A stretch of DNA of 64,000 nucleotides from Lichenicola sp965198655 (lineage in GTDB: Bacteria > Pseudomonadota > Alphaproteobacteria > Acetobacterales > Acetobacteraceae): assembly GCA_965198655.1 (NCBI GenBank), contig OZ240668.1:558001-622000 (forward strand), given 5' to 3'. Below the pieces are notes generated by a model. It had not been told where the DNA came from. It searched no databases and worked only from the letters and a program-made list of their open reading frames with translations. Below, piece by piece: positions 18,493-26,057 of this stretch. Position 1 is the first letter of the stretch; the number at the start of each line of letters is the position of its first letter. The translations under genes were made by a program, and so were the position numbers.

Positions 18493-18629
18493 AAGGCCAG
18501 GGCTCCGCCCACCGATCTGCTTCGCAGCTCGGTCCGCTGGGGCCGGAGGCCCCAGACCCCTTGACCTCAAGAAGCGGGTTTGAAGGGCTCTGTCCTTCGA
18601 TGGGGTCCAGGGGCAAAGCCCCTGGTCTT
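18493..18629 (-). repeat. Dispersed structured repeat, copy D (inverted)
   Basis: This 137-bp stretch begins AAGGCCAGGGCTCC and ends CAAAGCCCCTGGTCTT, so its ends are inverted repeats. Inside are the hairpins GGGGCCGGAGGCCCC and the pair AAGGGC/GTCCTT-like arms found in the other three copies at 32373, 51881 and 55518, here in opposite orientation. It shares an extra segment (GATCTGCTTC, GAGCTCGGTCC in complement) only with the 51881 copy. It lies between the convergent kinase and sulfotransferase genes, where it could serve as a transcription terminator. Confidence 0.85.
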
Positions 18630-18721
18630 CACCGTCCACCGACGTTCCTAGACGATGAAACTCGAGCTGGCGTCGCTGTGACAAGGGCCGTGATGCTGCC
18701 CGCGACGGGGCGGCGGCCGGC

Positions 18722-19669
18722 TCAGTTCCGCAGGGCGGCGACCGTGCTGCCGCTCTTGTTGAGCGCGAAGTTGCGTCCCTCGATCCGTACCGTGACGCGG
18801 GAGTCGTTCTTGAAGCCCAGGCCGTGCAGGTCCACCGCGAAGCCGTGCTCGCCGCTGCCGATGCCGGACTGAAGCAGGTCCTCGCGCAGCCGGTCGGCCC
18901 TGCACTCGGTGACGGCAACGTCGTCGCGGAACACCGTGACCGTGACCGGCGACGGGAGGCCCTGCTGGCAGGCCCAGCCGGTCAGGGTGTTGTCCCGGAT
19001 CTCGTCGATATAGCCCTCGAACCGCCGCCGCGCGTTTTGCAGGTAGGCCGGCCGGTCGGGCTCGACCAGGCCGACCAGGCGCTGCTGCGCCGCAGGCTCC
19101 AGCGCGACGCCGCAGAAGTCGAGCAGCCGGCCGATGAAGCGCGCCGGTTGCCGCACCGCCTTCTCGTAGCTGACCAGAAGCACCGGGCAGGTCAGCGACC
19201 GGGCGAACTGCAGCATGGCCTGCAGGTCGTCCATCGCCGCCGCCAGGCTGTCCGCCGGATCGATCTGCTCGGCGATCGCGTTGCGCTCGGCGATGGCGAC
19301 CGGATCGCGCACGGTCAGGATCACGTGCGGGTTGCGGAACGCCGTGACGGCCGCAGCACCCTGGACGTGGAGGTGGGGACGCTTGAAGCCCCAGACCGGA
19401 TGCTTGGCGTCGCGCGCCCGGCGGATCCGGCCCAGGCGCTTGAGGTCGAGGTTGCCGTGCTCGAACAGCAGCGCGAAGGCGTGGTCCTCGAACACGATCT
19501 GGTCCATGTCGTCGCCCATGAACACGCCGGCGCCGTGCAGCACCCGGGCGATCATGCTGGTCCCGGACCTGGCCACCCCGGACACGATCAAGGTGCGCGT
19601 TCCGGACGAGCCGACGCCGCGGGCCTTGGCGCCCCGAAAGCTGATGAGGCCCTTGTTCTGCAGGTCCAT
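18722..19669 (-). CDS. P-loop sulfotransferase-like protein with C-terminal beta domain
   Basis: Start is taken as ATG 19669, with GGAGGG about 12 bases upstream; 315 residues. The N-terminal domain has the 5'-phosphosulfate binding loop SGVARSGTSMIARVL (residues 30-44) and the 3'-PAPS-type segment VILTVRDPVAIAERNAIAE, which places it in the PAPS-dependent sulfotransferase fold. Residues from about 225 on form a separate small beta domain (GWACQQGLPSPVTVTVFRDD, then CRADRLREDL and EHGFAVDL). The same pattern occurs at the N-terminus of the AlgX-like protein at 54109. Sulfation of a surface glycan is the simplest role given the neighbouring locus, but there are no PAPS-synthesis genes in this window. 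Confidence 0.7.
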   Translation of the reverse strand: MDLQNKGLISFRGAKARGVGSSGTRTLIVSGVARSGTSMIARVLHGAGVFMGDDMDQIVFEDHAFALLFEHGNLDLKRLGRIRRARDAKHPVWGFKRPHLHVQGAAAVTAFRNPHVILTVRDPVAIAERNAIAEQIDPADSLAAAMDDLQAMLQFARSLTCPVLLVSYEKAVRQPARFIGRLLDFCGVALEPAAQQRLVGLVEPDRPAYLQNARRRFEGYIDEIRDNTLTGWACQQGLPSPVTVTVFRDDVAVTECRADRLREDLLQSGIGSGEHGFAVDLHGLGFKNDSRVTVRIEGRNFALNKSGSTVAALRN

Positions 19670-19805
19670 GACGACGGGCGACCCTCCGGCAGCGTCCGGC
19701 GATCGTCCCGCGGCACTGCCGCCGCAACTTAACAAGTTCTTCCCTTGACCGGAACAATCAAGATGGGTCGGGGCGTCCTGACCGGTCCGGCTCGTCACCC
19801 GGGTC

Positions 19806-19997
19806 CTACCTGGTGGGGGCGATCGCCGCGCACTTGACGAACTTGCCCTTGGCGTCGCGACAGGTCTTCTTCGCGGCCGCCGCCGGAGGCGGGCAGGTCA
19901 CGAACTTGCCCTTGCCATCCCGGCAGGGTGCCGCCGCCGAGGCGGCTTGGCCCAGCACGAGGCAGAAGCCGGCAGCCAGCAGCGCCATTGTCTTCAT
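19806..19997 (-). CDS. Small secreted protein with two Cys-bracketed repeats
   Basis: I start at ATG 19997, giving 63 residues; a longer frame to 20099 lacks a signal. Residues 1-21 are a Sec signal (MKTMALLAAGFCLVLGQAASA). The mature 40-odd residues are two copies of C-R-D-x-K-G-K-F-V-x-C (CRDGKGKFVTC and CRDAKGKFVKC) separated by a Pro/Ala/Lys linker. Each unit could close one disulfide loop in the periplasm or bind a metal or anion. Similar short repeats are known in alphaproteobacteria without assigned function. It follows the yceI gene by 37 bases on the same strand, so they are probably co-transcribed. Confidence 0.65.
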   Translation of the reverse strand: MKTMALLAAGFCLVLGQAASAAAPCRDGKGKFVTCPPPAAAAKKTCRDAKGKFVKCAAIAPTR

Positions 19998-20034
19998 CGT
20001 CGTTCGATCCTGTTCAGGAGGGCGGGTGCCGGCG

Positions 20035-20649
20035 TCAGCCTTGCAGCTCGAAGGCGCCGGCGATGGAAAGGCGGACATCGTCGCCGACCAGCGGGACATA
20101 GGTCTTCACCCCGAACTGGCTGCGCCTGATGGTGCCGACGGCCTCGAAGCCGACGGTGTACTTCTTGTCCAGCGGGTTCACCCCGGCGCCGACGAAGTGG
20201 ACCACGAGGGTCTCCGGCGCCGACACCCCGTGCAGCGTCAGGGTGCCCTCGACACGCGCCGCGTCGTGGCCCGTCGGCGTGATCCGGGTGGAGGCGAAGG
20301 TGGCGGCCGGATACCGGGCGGCATCGAACCATTCCGGCCCCTTCAGCTCGCCGTCCAGCTTGGCGCTGGTGGTGGCGACGGAGTCGATCGGGATCGACAC
20401 CTCGAGCCTGGACGAGGCGGGCTTGGACGGATCGAGACGCAGCGTGCCGGACACCTTGGAGAACGTGCCCGAATAGTACGAGAAGCCGAGATGCAGCAGG
20501 GTGAAGCCGACCTGCGTGTGCTCGGGCTCGACGGCGTAGCTGCCCGCCTTGACCGTGCCCGGCTCGTGCGAGGCGGTCTGCGCGCGCACGCTGCCCGACG
20601 CGCCGAGGCCGAGGGCCAGGGAGGCCGCCGCGAGGAGATTGAACTTCAT
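20035..20649 (-). CDS. YceI-family periplasmic lipocalin-like protein
   Basis: The 204-residue protein has a signal peptide (MKFNLLAAASLALGLGASGSVRAQ). The mature part is a YceI beta barrel: AGSYAVEPEHTQVGFTLLHLGFSYYSGTF is the standard opening, followed by the STRITPTGH-like region, GTLTLHGVSAPETLVVHF and the closing RSQFGVKTYVPLVGDDVRLSI. YceI proteins bind long isoprenoid or amphipathic molecules and are often induced by alkaline or oxidative stress. It lies next to wrbA and a pirin gene on the same strand, which points to quinone or redox stress. Confidence 0.9.
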   Translation of the reverse strand: MKFNLLAAASLALGLGASGSVRAQTASHEPGTVKAGSYAVEPEHTQVGFTLLHLGFSYYSGTFSKVSGTLRLDPSKPASSRLEVSIPIDSVATTSAKLDGELKGPEWFDAARYPAATFASTRITPTGHDAARVEGTLTLHGVSAPETLVVHFVGAGVNPLDKKYTVGFEAVGTIRRSQFGVKTYVPLVGDDVRLSIAGAFELQG

Positions 20650-20682
20650 CCGGTGATCCGATCGATACGAGGAAGAATTGTC

Positions 20683-21282
20683 TCAGGCCGCCAGCTTGCT
20701 GGCAAGCTCGGCTACGTGGCGTCCGAGGAAGCGGGCGCCGTCGCGCTCGTTCCCGCTGACCGCGCGCGACCCGTCGCCGCCGGCCAGGGTGGAGGCGCCG
20801 TACGGCGTACCGCCGGTTACCTCGTCCAGCCTGAGCTGGCCCTGGAACGCGTACGGCAGGCCCGCCACGACCATGCCGTGATGCAGCAGGTTGGTCAGGA
20901 TCGAGATCAGGGTGGTCTCCTGCCCGCCGTGCTGGCTCGCGGTCGAGGTGAAGGCGGCGCCGAGCTTGCCCGTCAGCGCCCCCTTGGCCCAGAGCCCGCC
21001 GGTGCGGTCGAAGAAGTTGGCCATCTGCGACGACATCCGGCCATAGCGAGTGCCGGTGCCGACGATGATCGCGTCATAGGCGGCGAGCTCGTCGGGCTCC
21101 GCGACCGGCGCCGGCTGGTCGAGCCTGAAGTGGCTGGACCGGGCGACCTCGTCCGGCACCAGCTCCGGCACGCGCTTGATCGCGACCTCCGCGCCGGCGG
21201 CCGCGGCACCCTCGGCGACCGCGTGCGCCATCGTTTCGACATGTCCGTAGCTGGAATAGTAGAGCACCAGGATCTTCGTCAT
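20683..21282 (-). CDS. wrbA: NAD(P)H:quinone oxidoreductase WrbA
   Basis: A 199-residue flavodoxin-like enzyme that reduces quinones by two electrons using FMN and NAD(P)H. The N-terminus ILVLYYSSYGHVETMA is the FMN phosphate loop. GTRYGRMSSQMANFFDRTGGLW and STASQHGGQETTLIS are the signature segments that separate WrbA from plain flavodoxins, and length fits exactly. It lies 46 bases downstream of the pirin gene with the LysR regulator divergent to both, an arrangement seen widely where the regulator senses quinone or electrophile stress. Confidence 0.93.
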   Translation of the reverse strand: MTKILVLYYSSYGHVETMAHAVAEGAAAAGAEVAIKRVPELVPDEVARSSHFRLDQPAPVAEPDELAAYDAIIVGTGTRYGRMSSQMANFFDRTGGLWAKGALTGKLGAAFTSTASQHGGQETTLISILTNLLHHGMVVAGLPYAFQGQLRLDEVTGGTPYGASTLAGGDGSRAVSGNERDGARFLGRHVAELASKLAA

Positions 21283-21328
21283 GGCTCGGCTTCCTTGCAG
21301 GGTGTTGCAGCAGGGTTGCGGCCGAACG

Positions 21329-22027
21329 TCAGGCCGCGTCCACCAGGATGATCTCCGCGTCCTCGACCGCCGTCACGTGCAGCGCGTCCTCGCCCTGCAC
21401 GGCGATGCCGTCCCGGGCGGCAGCATGGATGCCGTTCACGGTCATGCTGCCGCGTGCTGCGACCAGGTAAAGGTGTCGCGACGGGTCGGCGGGGTAACGA
21501 ACGCTCTCGCCCGCCTTCAGCGTCGCGCCGGCGACCCGCGCGTCGGCGCGGATCAACAGCGCGCCGTCATCCTCCGCCCGTCCGCTGGCCAGGGTCACGA
21601 AGCCGCCGGCGCGTGCGTCGCGCGGAAACGGCCTCGTGCCCCAGGCCGGCGCGCCGCCGCCGCGCGCGGGCTCGATCCAGATCTGGAAGATGCGCGTCGT
21701 GCCCGTTTCCGCGTTGTACTCGGCGTGCCGGATGCCGGTGCCGGCACTCATTACCTGCACGTCGCCGGCCTCGGTGCGGCCGCGGTTGCCGAGGCTGTCC
21801 TCGTGGCTGATCGCGCCCTCGCGGACATAGGTGACGATCTCCATGTCGCGATGCGGATGCGCCGGGAAGCCGGCGCCGGCGGCGATCTCGTCGTCGTTCC
21901 ACACCCTGATCGCGCCCCACTGGCCGCGCACCGGATCGTGGTAGCGCGCGAAGGAGAAGTGGTGACGCGCCTTGAGCCAGCCGTGGTCGGCCTGGCCGAG
22001 CGAGTCGAAGGGCCTGAGTTCGATCAT
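21329..22027 (-). CDS. Pirin family protein
   Basis: Start is ATG 22027, giving 232 residues that open IELRPFDSLGQADHGWLKARHHFSF, the standard start of bacterial pirins such as YhaK; an upstream in-frame ATG at 22114 would run through the promoter. The bicupin has its metal-binding motif in FPAHPHRDMEIVTYV, with a second set of residues at GIRHAEYNA and the conserved RIFQIWIEP. Some pirins have quercetinase activity and others regulate redox enzymes. It heads the pirin-wrbA unit and is divergent from the LysR gene. Confidence 0.9.
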   Translation of the reverse strand: MIELRPFDSLGQADHGWLKARHHFSFARYHDPVRGQWGAIRVWNDDEIAAGAGFPAHPHRDMEIVTYVREGAISHEDSLGNRGRTEAGDVQVMSAGTGIRHAEYNAETGTTRIFQIWIEPARGGGAPAWGTRPFPRDARAGGFVTLASGRAEDDGALLIRADARVAGATLKAGESVRYPADPSRHLYLVAARGSMTVNGIHAAARDGIAVQGEDALHVTAVEDAEIILVDAA

Positions 22028-22125
22028 CGTCGCGTCTCCGTCGGAAGGGACGACGAACAGGTAGGGCTTGCCCAAGCATCCATAAATAGAAACATTGGAA
22101 ATCCATCGTTTCACGGATCGGCATC
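22028..22125. promoter_or_regulatory. Divergent control region between pirin and LysR genes
   Basis: This 98-bp gap is unusually AT-rich for the window around 22076-22115 and holds the direct repeat ATCCAT (22078 and 22101) around TAAATAGAAACATTGGAAA. LysR regulators bind AT-rich T-N11-A sites in such gaps, repress their own gene and activate the divergent one on binding an effector. Assigning an exact operator or promoter is not possible by eye. Confidence 0.45.
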
Positions 22126-23040
22126 ATGAGCATCCTGCCGGACCTGGAGGCCTGGGCGGTGTTCGCCCGCGTCGCCGAGGCCGGGTCGTTCGCCGCTGCG
22201 GCCGGCGAGACCGGCCTGTCGACCGCGACGGTGTCCAAGGCGGTGGCCCGGCTCGAGCGGCGGGTCGGCGCCGCCCTGCTGAGCCGCACCTCGCGCCGGG
22301 TGTCGCTCACCACGCTGGGACGGGAGGTGGCGGAGCGGGCGCAGCGCCTGCTGGCGGACGCCGAGGCGATCGAGGCCGACCTGCTCGACCGCACCGCCGC
22401 GCCGCGCGGCCTGGTGCGGATCGCAGCACCGATGTCGTTCGGCCAGGCGCAGGTGGCGCCGCTGCTGCCCGAGCTGCTGTCCAGCTATCCGGGGCTGTCG
22501 GTGGACCTGCACCTGAGCGACGAGATCGTCGACCTGGTCGCGGGCGGCTACGACGTCGCGCTGCGGATCGCCCGGCTGGAACCCTCGTCGCTGCGCGCGC
22601 GCCGGATCTGCGACGTCAGGCTGCTCCTGGTGGCCTCCGCCGGCTACGCCGGGCGGCGCGGCCTGCCCGCGCATCCGCGCGCGCTGGGGGAGCATCCGTG
22701 CTTCGGCTACGCCTACCTGGCGAACGCCAGTTGGAACTTCACCCATCGTTCCGGCGAGCAGGCGAGCGTGGCCCCCTCCGGCCCGCTCCGGGTCAACAAC
22801 GGCGAGGCGACGATCCCCTCGCTCCTGGCCGGGCTGGGGCTCGCGGCCCTGCCGGATTTCCTGGTGTCCGAGGCGATGCGGGCCGGGCGCCTGGTGGAGG
22901 TGCTGCCCGACTGGTCGCTGCCGGCGGCGACGCTGAGCCTGGTGACGCCGCCGACCGCACTGCGTCCGGTGCGCGTTTCGGTGGCGATGGAGTTCCTGTA
23001 TCGGCGGCTGTCCGGAACGCCCTGGACGGTCCCGGCGTAA
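22126..23040 (+). CDS. LysR-family transcriptional regulator
   Basis: The 304-residue protein starts with the winged helix-turn-helix LEAWAVFARVAEAGSFAAAAGETGLSTATVSKAV..., the usual LysR DNA-binding domain (residues 1-65), followed by a type 2 periplasmic-binding-like effector domain (about 90-300; LVRIAAPMSFGQAQVAPLLPELLSSYP). It belongs to the CrgA/DsdC-like subgroup commonly found beside pirin and quinone reductase genes. Its effector is not known; the linkage suggests a quinone or electrophile. Confidence 0.92.
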   Translation: MSILPDLEAWAVFARVAEAGSFAAAAGETGLSTATVSKAVARLERRVGAALLSRTSRRVSLTTLGREVAERAQRLLADAEAIEADLLDRTAAPRGLVRIAAPMSFGQAQVAPLLPELLSSYPGLSVDLHLSDEIVDLVAGGYDVALRIARLEPSSLRARRICDVRLLLVASAGYAGRRGLPAHPRALGEHPCFGYAYLANASWNFTHRSGEQASVAPSGPLRVNNGEATIPSLLAGLGLAALPDFLVSEAMRAGRLVEVLPDWSLPAATLSLVTPPTALRPVRVSVAMEFLYRRLSGTPWTVPA

Positions 23041-23140
23041 TCAGCCGGCCGCACCGGTCAGGTCCCGGATCCGACGGACCAGCTCGGCCATCCGAAACGG
23101 TTTGTCGAACACGATCCGCCCGGCGACGATGTCCCGTCCG
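23041..23140 (-). pseudogene. C-terminal remnant of a response-regulator receiver domain
   Basis: On the minus strand the last 30 codons before a TGA at 23041-23043 read GRIVFDKPFRMAELVRRIRDL and then TGAAG. This is the end of a receiver domain: the conserved K-P-F followed by helix alpha-5. Nothing resembling the rest of a receiver domain or a histidine kinase lies upstream; the reading frame runs straight into the stop of the CocE-like gene. It is best read as the tail left after deletion of a two-component gene. Confidence 0.7.
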
Positions 23141-23142
23141 GC

Positions 23143-25098
23143 TCAGCGTCCGCCTGCCGGCACCAGCGGCAGCCAGACCGCGCTGGCCTGGGCGCCCTCG
23201 TGCTCGATCCGCTGCGTGGCCGGCACGTAGTCCGCGCTGCCGGCCTCGAAGATGTTGGCAACGTAGCGCTGCGGGTTGCGGTCGTAGAGCGGGAACCAGC
23301 TCGACTGGATCTGCACCATGATCCGGTGTCCGGGCTGGAACACGTGGTTGGTGGGCGGCAGGGTGAAGCGGTAGCGCTCGACCTGTCCGGCCGGGATCGC
23401 GCTGGGATGGGCGAAGTCGGTGCGGTAGCGGCCGCGGAAGATGTCCATGGCGACCGGCAACTGGTAGCCGCCCATGCTGGGGTCGGTCGGCATCGCGTCC
23501 GGCTGCACGTCGATCAGCTTGACCACCCAGTCGGCGTCGGTGCCGGTGGTGGCGGCGAACAGGTCGGCCCTGGGCTGGCCGGAGATGCGCACGGGTGCGG
23601 TGAGCGGCGCCGTTTCGTAGCTCAGCACGTCGGGCCGGTCGGCGACGCTGCGCTGGTCGCTGGTCAGCCACGGCTTCCAGCGCGCGCTGTCGGCGAACGC
23701 AACCGGACGCGGCAGGTAGGGCACCGGCTTGGCGGGGTCCGACACGTAGCTGTCCGAGCCGGCGCCGGCGGCAGGCGGGTCGAACGACAGCCGCGACCCG
23801 GCCTGGAGGTAGAGCGGGGTCATCGGCGCGTCGCAGCCGGTGTCGCAGGCCAGCGGCCAGCGGTCGAACCGGTCCCAATGGTTCTCGCCGGTGTTGTAGA
23901 TGAAGGCCGCCGCCGGCACGTCCGCCTTCGGCGCGCCCGGCTTGAGGTACTGGTCGAAGAATGGCCGCAGCACCTGCTGGCGATACTGCAGCGCGGTGTC
24001 GCCGTTCCAGTCCAGCCGGCCGAGGCTGGCCCCGCCGTAGTTCACCTGGCTGTGCCGCCACGGCCCCATCACCAGGACGTTGTTGCCGGCCTTGCCTTCG
24101 GCCTTGAGCGCCAGCCAGCTATGGATCGCCCCCCACATGTCCTCCTGGTCCCACAGCCCCTGCTCCCACAGCGTCGGCACCGAGGACGGGTGTGCGGCCA
24201 CCAGGTGGTCCAGCGCCTGGCCCTGCCAGAACGCGTCATAGGCGGGATGGGCCTTCATGCGCTGCCAGAACGGGAACTGGTCGAGCCCGGCGGCGGCGGC
24301 GTAATCGCCGGCGGAGCCCACGCGCAGGAACGTTTCGTAGTCGTCGTAGCGCGGGCGCGGGATCGGCTCGCCTTCGCCGCGCACGGTCATCTGCCCGGTG
24401 ACGTAGTCGAAGTTGGTTTGCCGGAACGCGCCGTAGTGGAACCAGTCGTCGCCCATCCAGCCATCGACCATCGGGGATTCCGGGGAGGCGACCTTCAGCG
24501 CCGGATGGGGATGCAGCAGCGCCATCACCACGGTCCAGCCCTCGTAGGAGGAGCCGAGCATGCCGACCCGGCCGTTGCTTTCGGGGACATTCTTCACCAG
24601 CCAGTCGATCGTGTCCCAGGCGTCGGTGGTGTCGTCGGTGGCGGACGGGTTGAGCGGGCCGACCGGCGGCCGGGTCATGGTGTAGTCGCCTTCGGAGCCG
24701 TACTTGCCGCGCACGTCCTGGAACACGCGGATGTAGCCGCCGGCCACGAACACGTCGTCGCCCTGCGGCAGGGTGGCGAGCAGGGACGGGCTGTCGTTGC
24801 GCGTGGCGCGCTTGGCGGCGTTGTAGGGGGTGCGGGTGAGCAGGATCGGCGCGTCGTGCGCCCCCTTCGGCACCACGATCACGGTGTGGAGCTTCACCCC
24901 GTCGCGCATCGGGATCATGACGGTGCGCTTGATGTACTCGTCGCCCGCCCGGGGCAGGCTGACATGGGCCGGGATGTCGTTGCCGGTGGCGACCAGTAAC
25001 GGGTCCGGGGCCGCCGCGGCGGCGAGCGGGGCGGAGCAGGCGAGCAGGGCAGCGGCCAGCCTCAGGCGCCTGCACCTCGCCGGGCCAGTCGGTGGCAT
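23143..25098 (-). CDS. CocE/NonD-type hydrolase (S15 family), secreted
   Basis: I start at ATG 25098 because a good signal peptide follows (RCRRLRLAAALLACSAPLAAAAA); ATG 25167 is possible but adds 23 residues before it. The 651-residue product has the alpha/beta-hydrolase serine in GMLGSSYEGW (G-x-S-Y-x-G), an all-helical cap, the His in VMGPWRHSQVN and a C-terminal jelly-roll domain ending in SSWFPLYDRNPQRYVANI. This is the architecture of alpha-amino-acid ester hydrolases, cocaine esterase and X-Pro dipeptidyl peptidases. Signal and length (about 630 mature) suit the amino-acid ester hydrolase subgroup, which acylates or cleaves beta-lactam side chains. The natural substrate cannot be fixed from sequence. 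Confidence 0.86.
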   Translation of the reverse strand: MPPTGPARCRRLRLAAALLACSAPLAAAAAPDPLLVATGNDIPAHVSLPRAGDEYIKRTVMIPMRDGVKLHTVIVVPKGAHDAPILLTRTPYNAAKRATRNDSPSLLATLPQGDDVFVAGGYIRVFQDVRGKYGSEGDYTMTRPPVGPLNPSATDDTTDAWDTIDWLVKNVPESNGRVGMLGSSYEGWTVVMALLHPHPALKVASPESPMVDGWMGDDWFHYGAFRQTNFDYVTGQMTVRGEGEPIPRPRYDDYETFLRVGSAGDYAAAAGLDQFPFWQRMKAHPAYDAFWQGQALDHLVAAHPSSVPTLWEQGLWDQEDMWGAIHSWLALKAEGKAGNNVLVMGPWRHSQVNYGGASLGRLDWNGDTALQYRQQVLRPFFDQYLKPGAPKADVPAAAFIYNTGENHWDRFDRWPLACDTGCDAPMTPLYLQAGSRLSFDPPAAGAGSDSYVSDPAKPVPYLPRPVAFADSARWKPWLTSDQRSVADRPDVLSYETAPLTAPVRISGQPRADLFAATTGTDADWVVKLIDVQPDAMPTDPSMGGYQLPVAMDIFRGRYRTDFAHPSAIPAGQVERYRFTLPPTNHVFQPGHRIMVQIQSSWFPLYDRNPQRYVANIFEAGSADYVPATQRIEHEGAQASAVWLPLVPAGGR

Positions 25099-25264
25099 GT
25101 GCACGCGGGATGGGGACCGAGCGGGGATCAGGGGCGCGGCGGACCGGTTTCTGTCTTGTTCGAACATCGCCGCATTGTTCCCGATCGCGGCAAGCGGGAC
25201 CAGTCCCCGCGATAAGCGCGATCTCGGCAGTCTCCGGCGCCGACGCCGCTTCCGAATCAAGAGG

Positions 25265-25678
25265 TCAACGCCTGATGCACACCGTCTCAGGCGGTCCGAG
25301 TTTCTCCAGCGCGGCATCGGCCAGGAACCGGCTGCGGTTGCCGCTCACCTTGTTGATCGTCCGCGGCACGTCCCCGAGCAGCATGACGTTGACACGCACC
25401 GACCACGGCGCCACCGCCGGCGTGTCGACCAGGAACGCCACGGCGTCCGTGTTGTGCGGGTCGTTCGTCACCGCGTCGGGCCGGACGGAGCGGGCACCGC
25501 CTCGCCGTCCTCGGCCAGGCTGGTCAGGTGCAGCGGCAATGCTTCGGCAACCGCGTGATGGACCTCCTCAAGCATATGGCCAGCGGTGACGCAGCCGGGC
25601 AGGTCGGGGAAAGTCGACGCCGCAGTCCCTGAACGTATCCTTGCGCGGCAGCGCGATGAAGGCGGTCGGGGGGCTCAC
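25265..25678 (-). pseudogene. Decayed hicB antitoxin gene with two frameshifts
   Basis: Read on the minus strand from GTG 25678 the frames give, in order, FIALPRKDTFRDCGVDFP, then after one shift DLPGCVTAGHMLEEVHHAVAEA, then after a second shift FLVDTPAVAPWSVRVNVML and SGNRSRFLADAALEKL before TGA 25265. These are the HicB partial RNase H-like fold and the ribbon-helix-helix tail in the right order and spacing. Two frameshifts (near 25610 and 25475) split it, so it cannot make a normal antitoxin. The last piece remains open as a 68-codon frame. Confidence 0.75.
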
Positions 25679-25791
25679 CTCGATCTTGCTCCGGCCTGCT
25701 TCTCGATGCTTCGCAGCGTGCCGATCGGACAGCCGCAGGAACTCGGGAAGGAAGGGAACGGCGACAGAATCAGCCACTCGGCGTCGGTCAT
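25675..25791 (-). pseudogene. hicA toxin remnant (C-terminal tail only)
   Basis: Immediately before hicB and overlapping it as GTGA, the minus strand reads PIGTLRSIEKQAGARSR and stop: the conserved last helix of HicA mRNA interferases (G-T-L-R-S-I-x-K-Q-A-G). The rest of HicA, including its catalytic His, is missing. Upstream in the same frame is ATG 25791 followed by MTDAEWLILSPF, which resembles the start of some IS transposases, so the toxin may have lost its front end to an insertion and deletion. The transposase likeness is weak. Confidence 0.6.
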
Positions 25792-26057
25792 GTCACTTCC
25801 ATGGCATGGCTGCGGACGGCTATGCTGCGCACGGGTGGTTGAGGTTCACATGGGACTTCCGGCAAGGCCTCGACCGTTTGTCCGGAAGCACATCTGGCCC
25901 GATCATCCAACCCGTGCACCGGACGTTCCGTCCCGATCCCGCAACAGCTCTCAAATGCATGGTCGCATCACGGATACAGGTTATTGCCGGACGACAATCA
26001 GCCGGTAAAACGTCAGGCCACCCCCTATCGACACGTCGAACGGAGGTTACCCCAAGG

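Noticed and set aside
25641..26057. Left extension of the low-GC membrane gene to ATG 25641
   Set aside because: The extension runs antisense through the hicAB remnant, is Arg/Ser-rich without pattern, and a good ribosome-binding site precedes ATG 26058.
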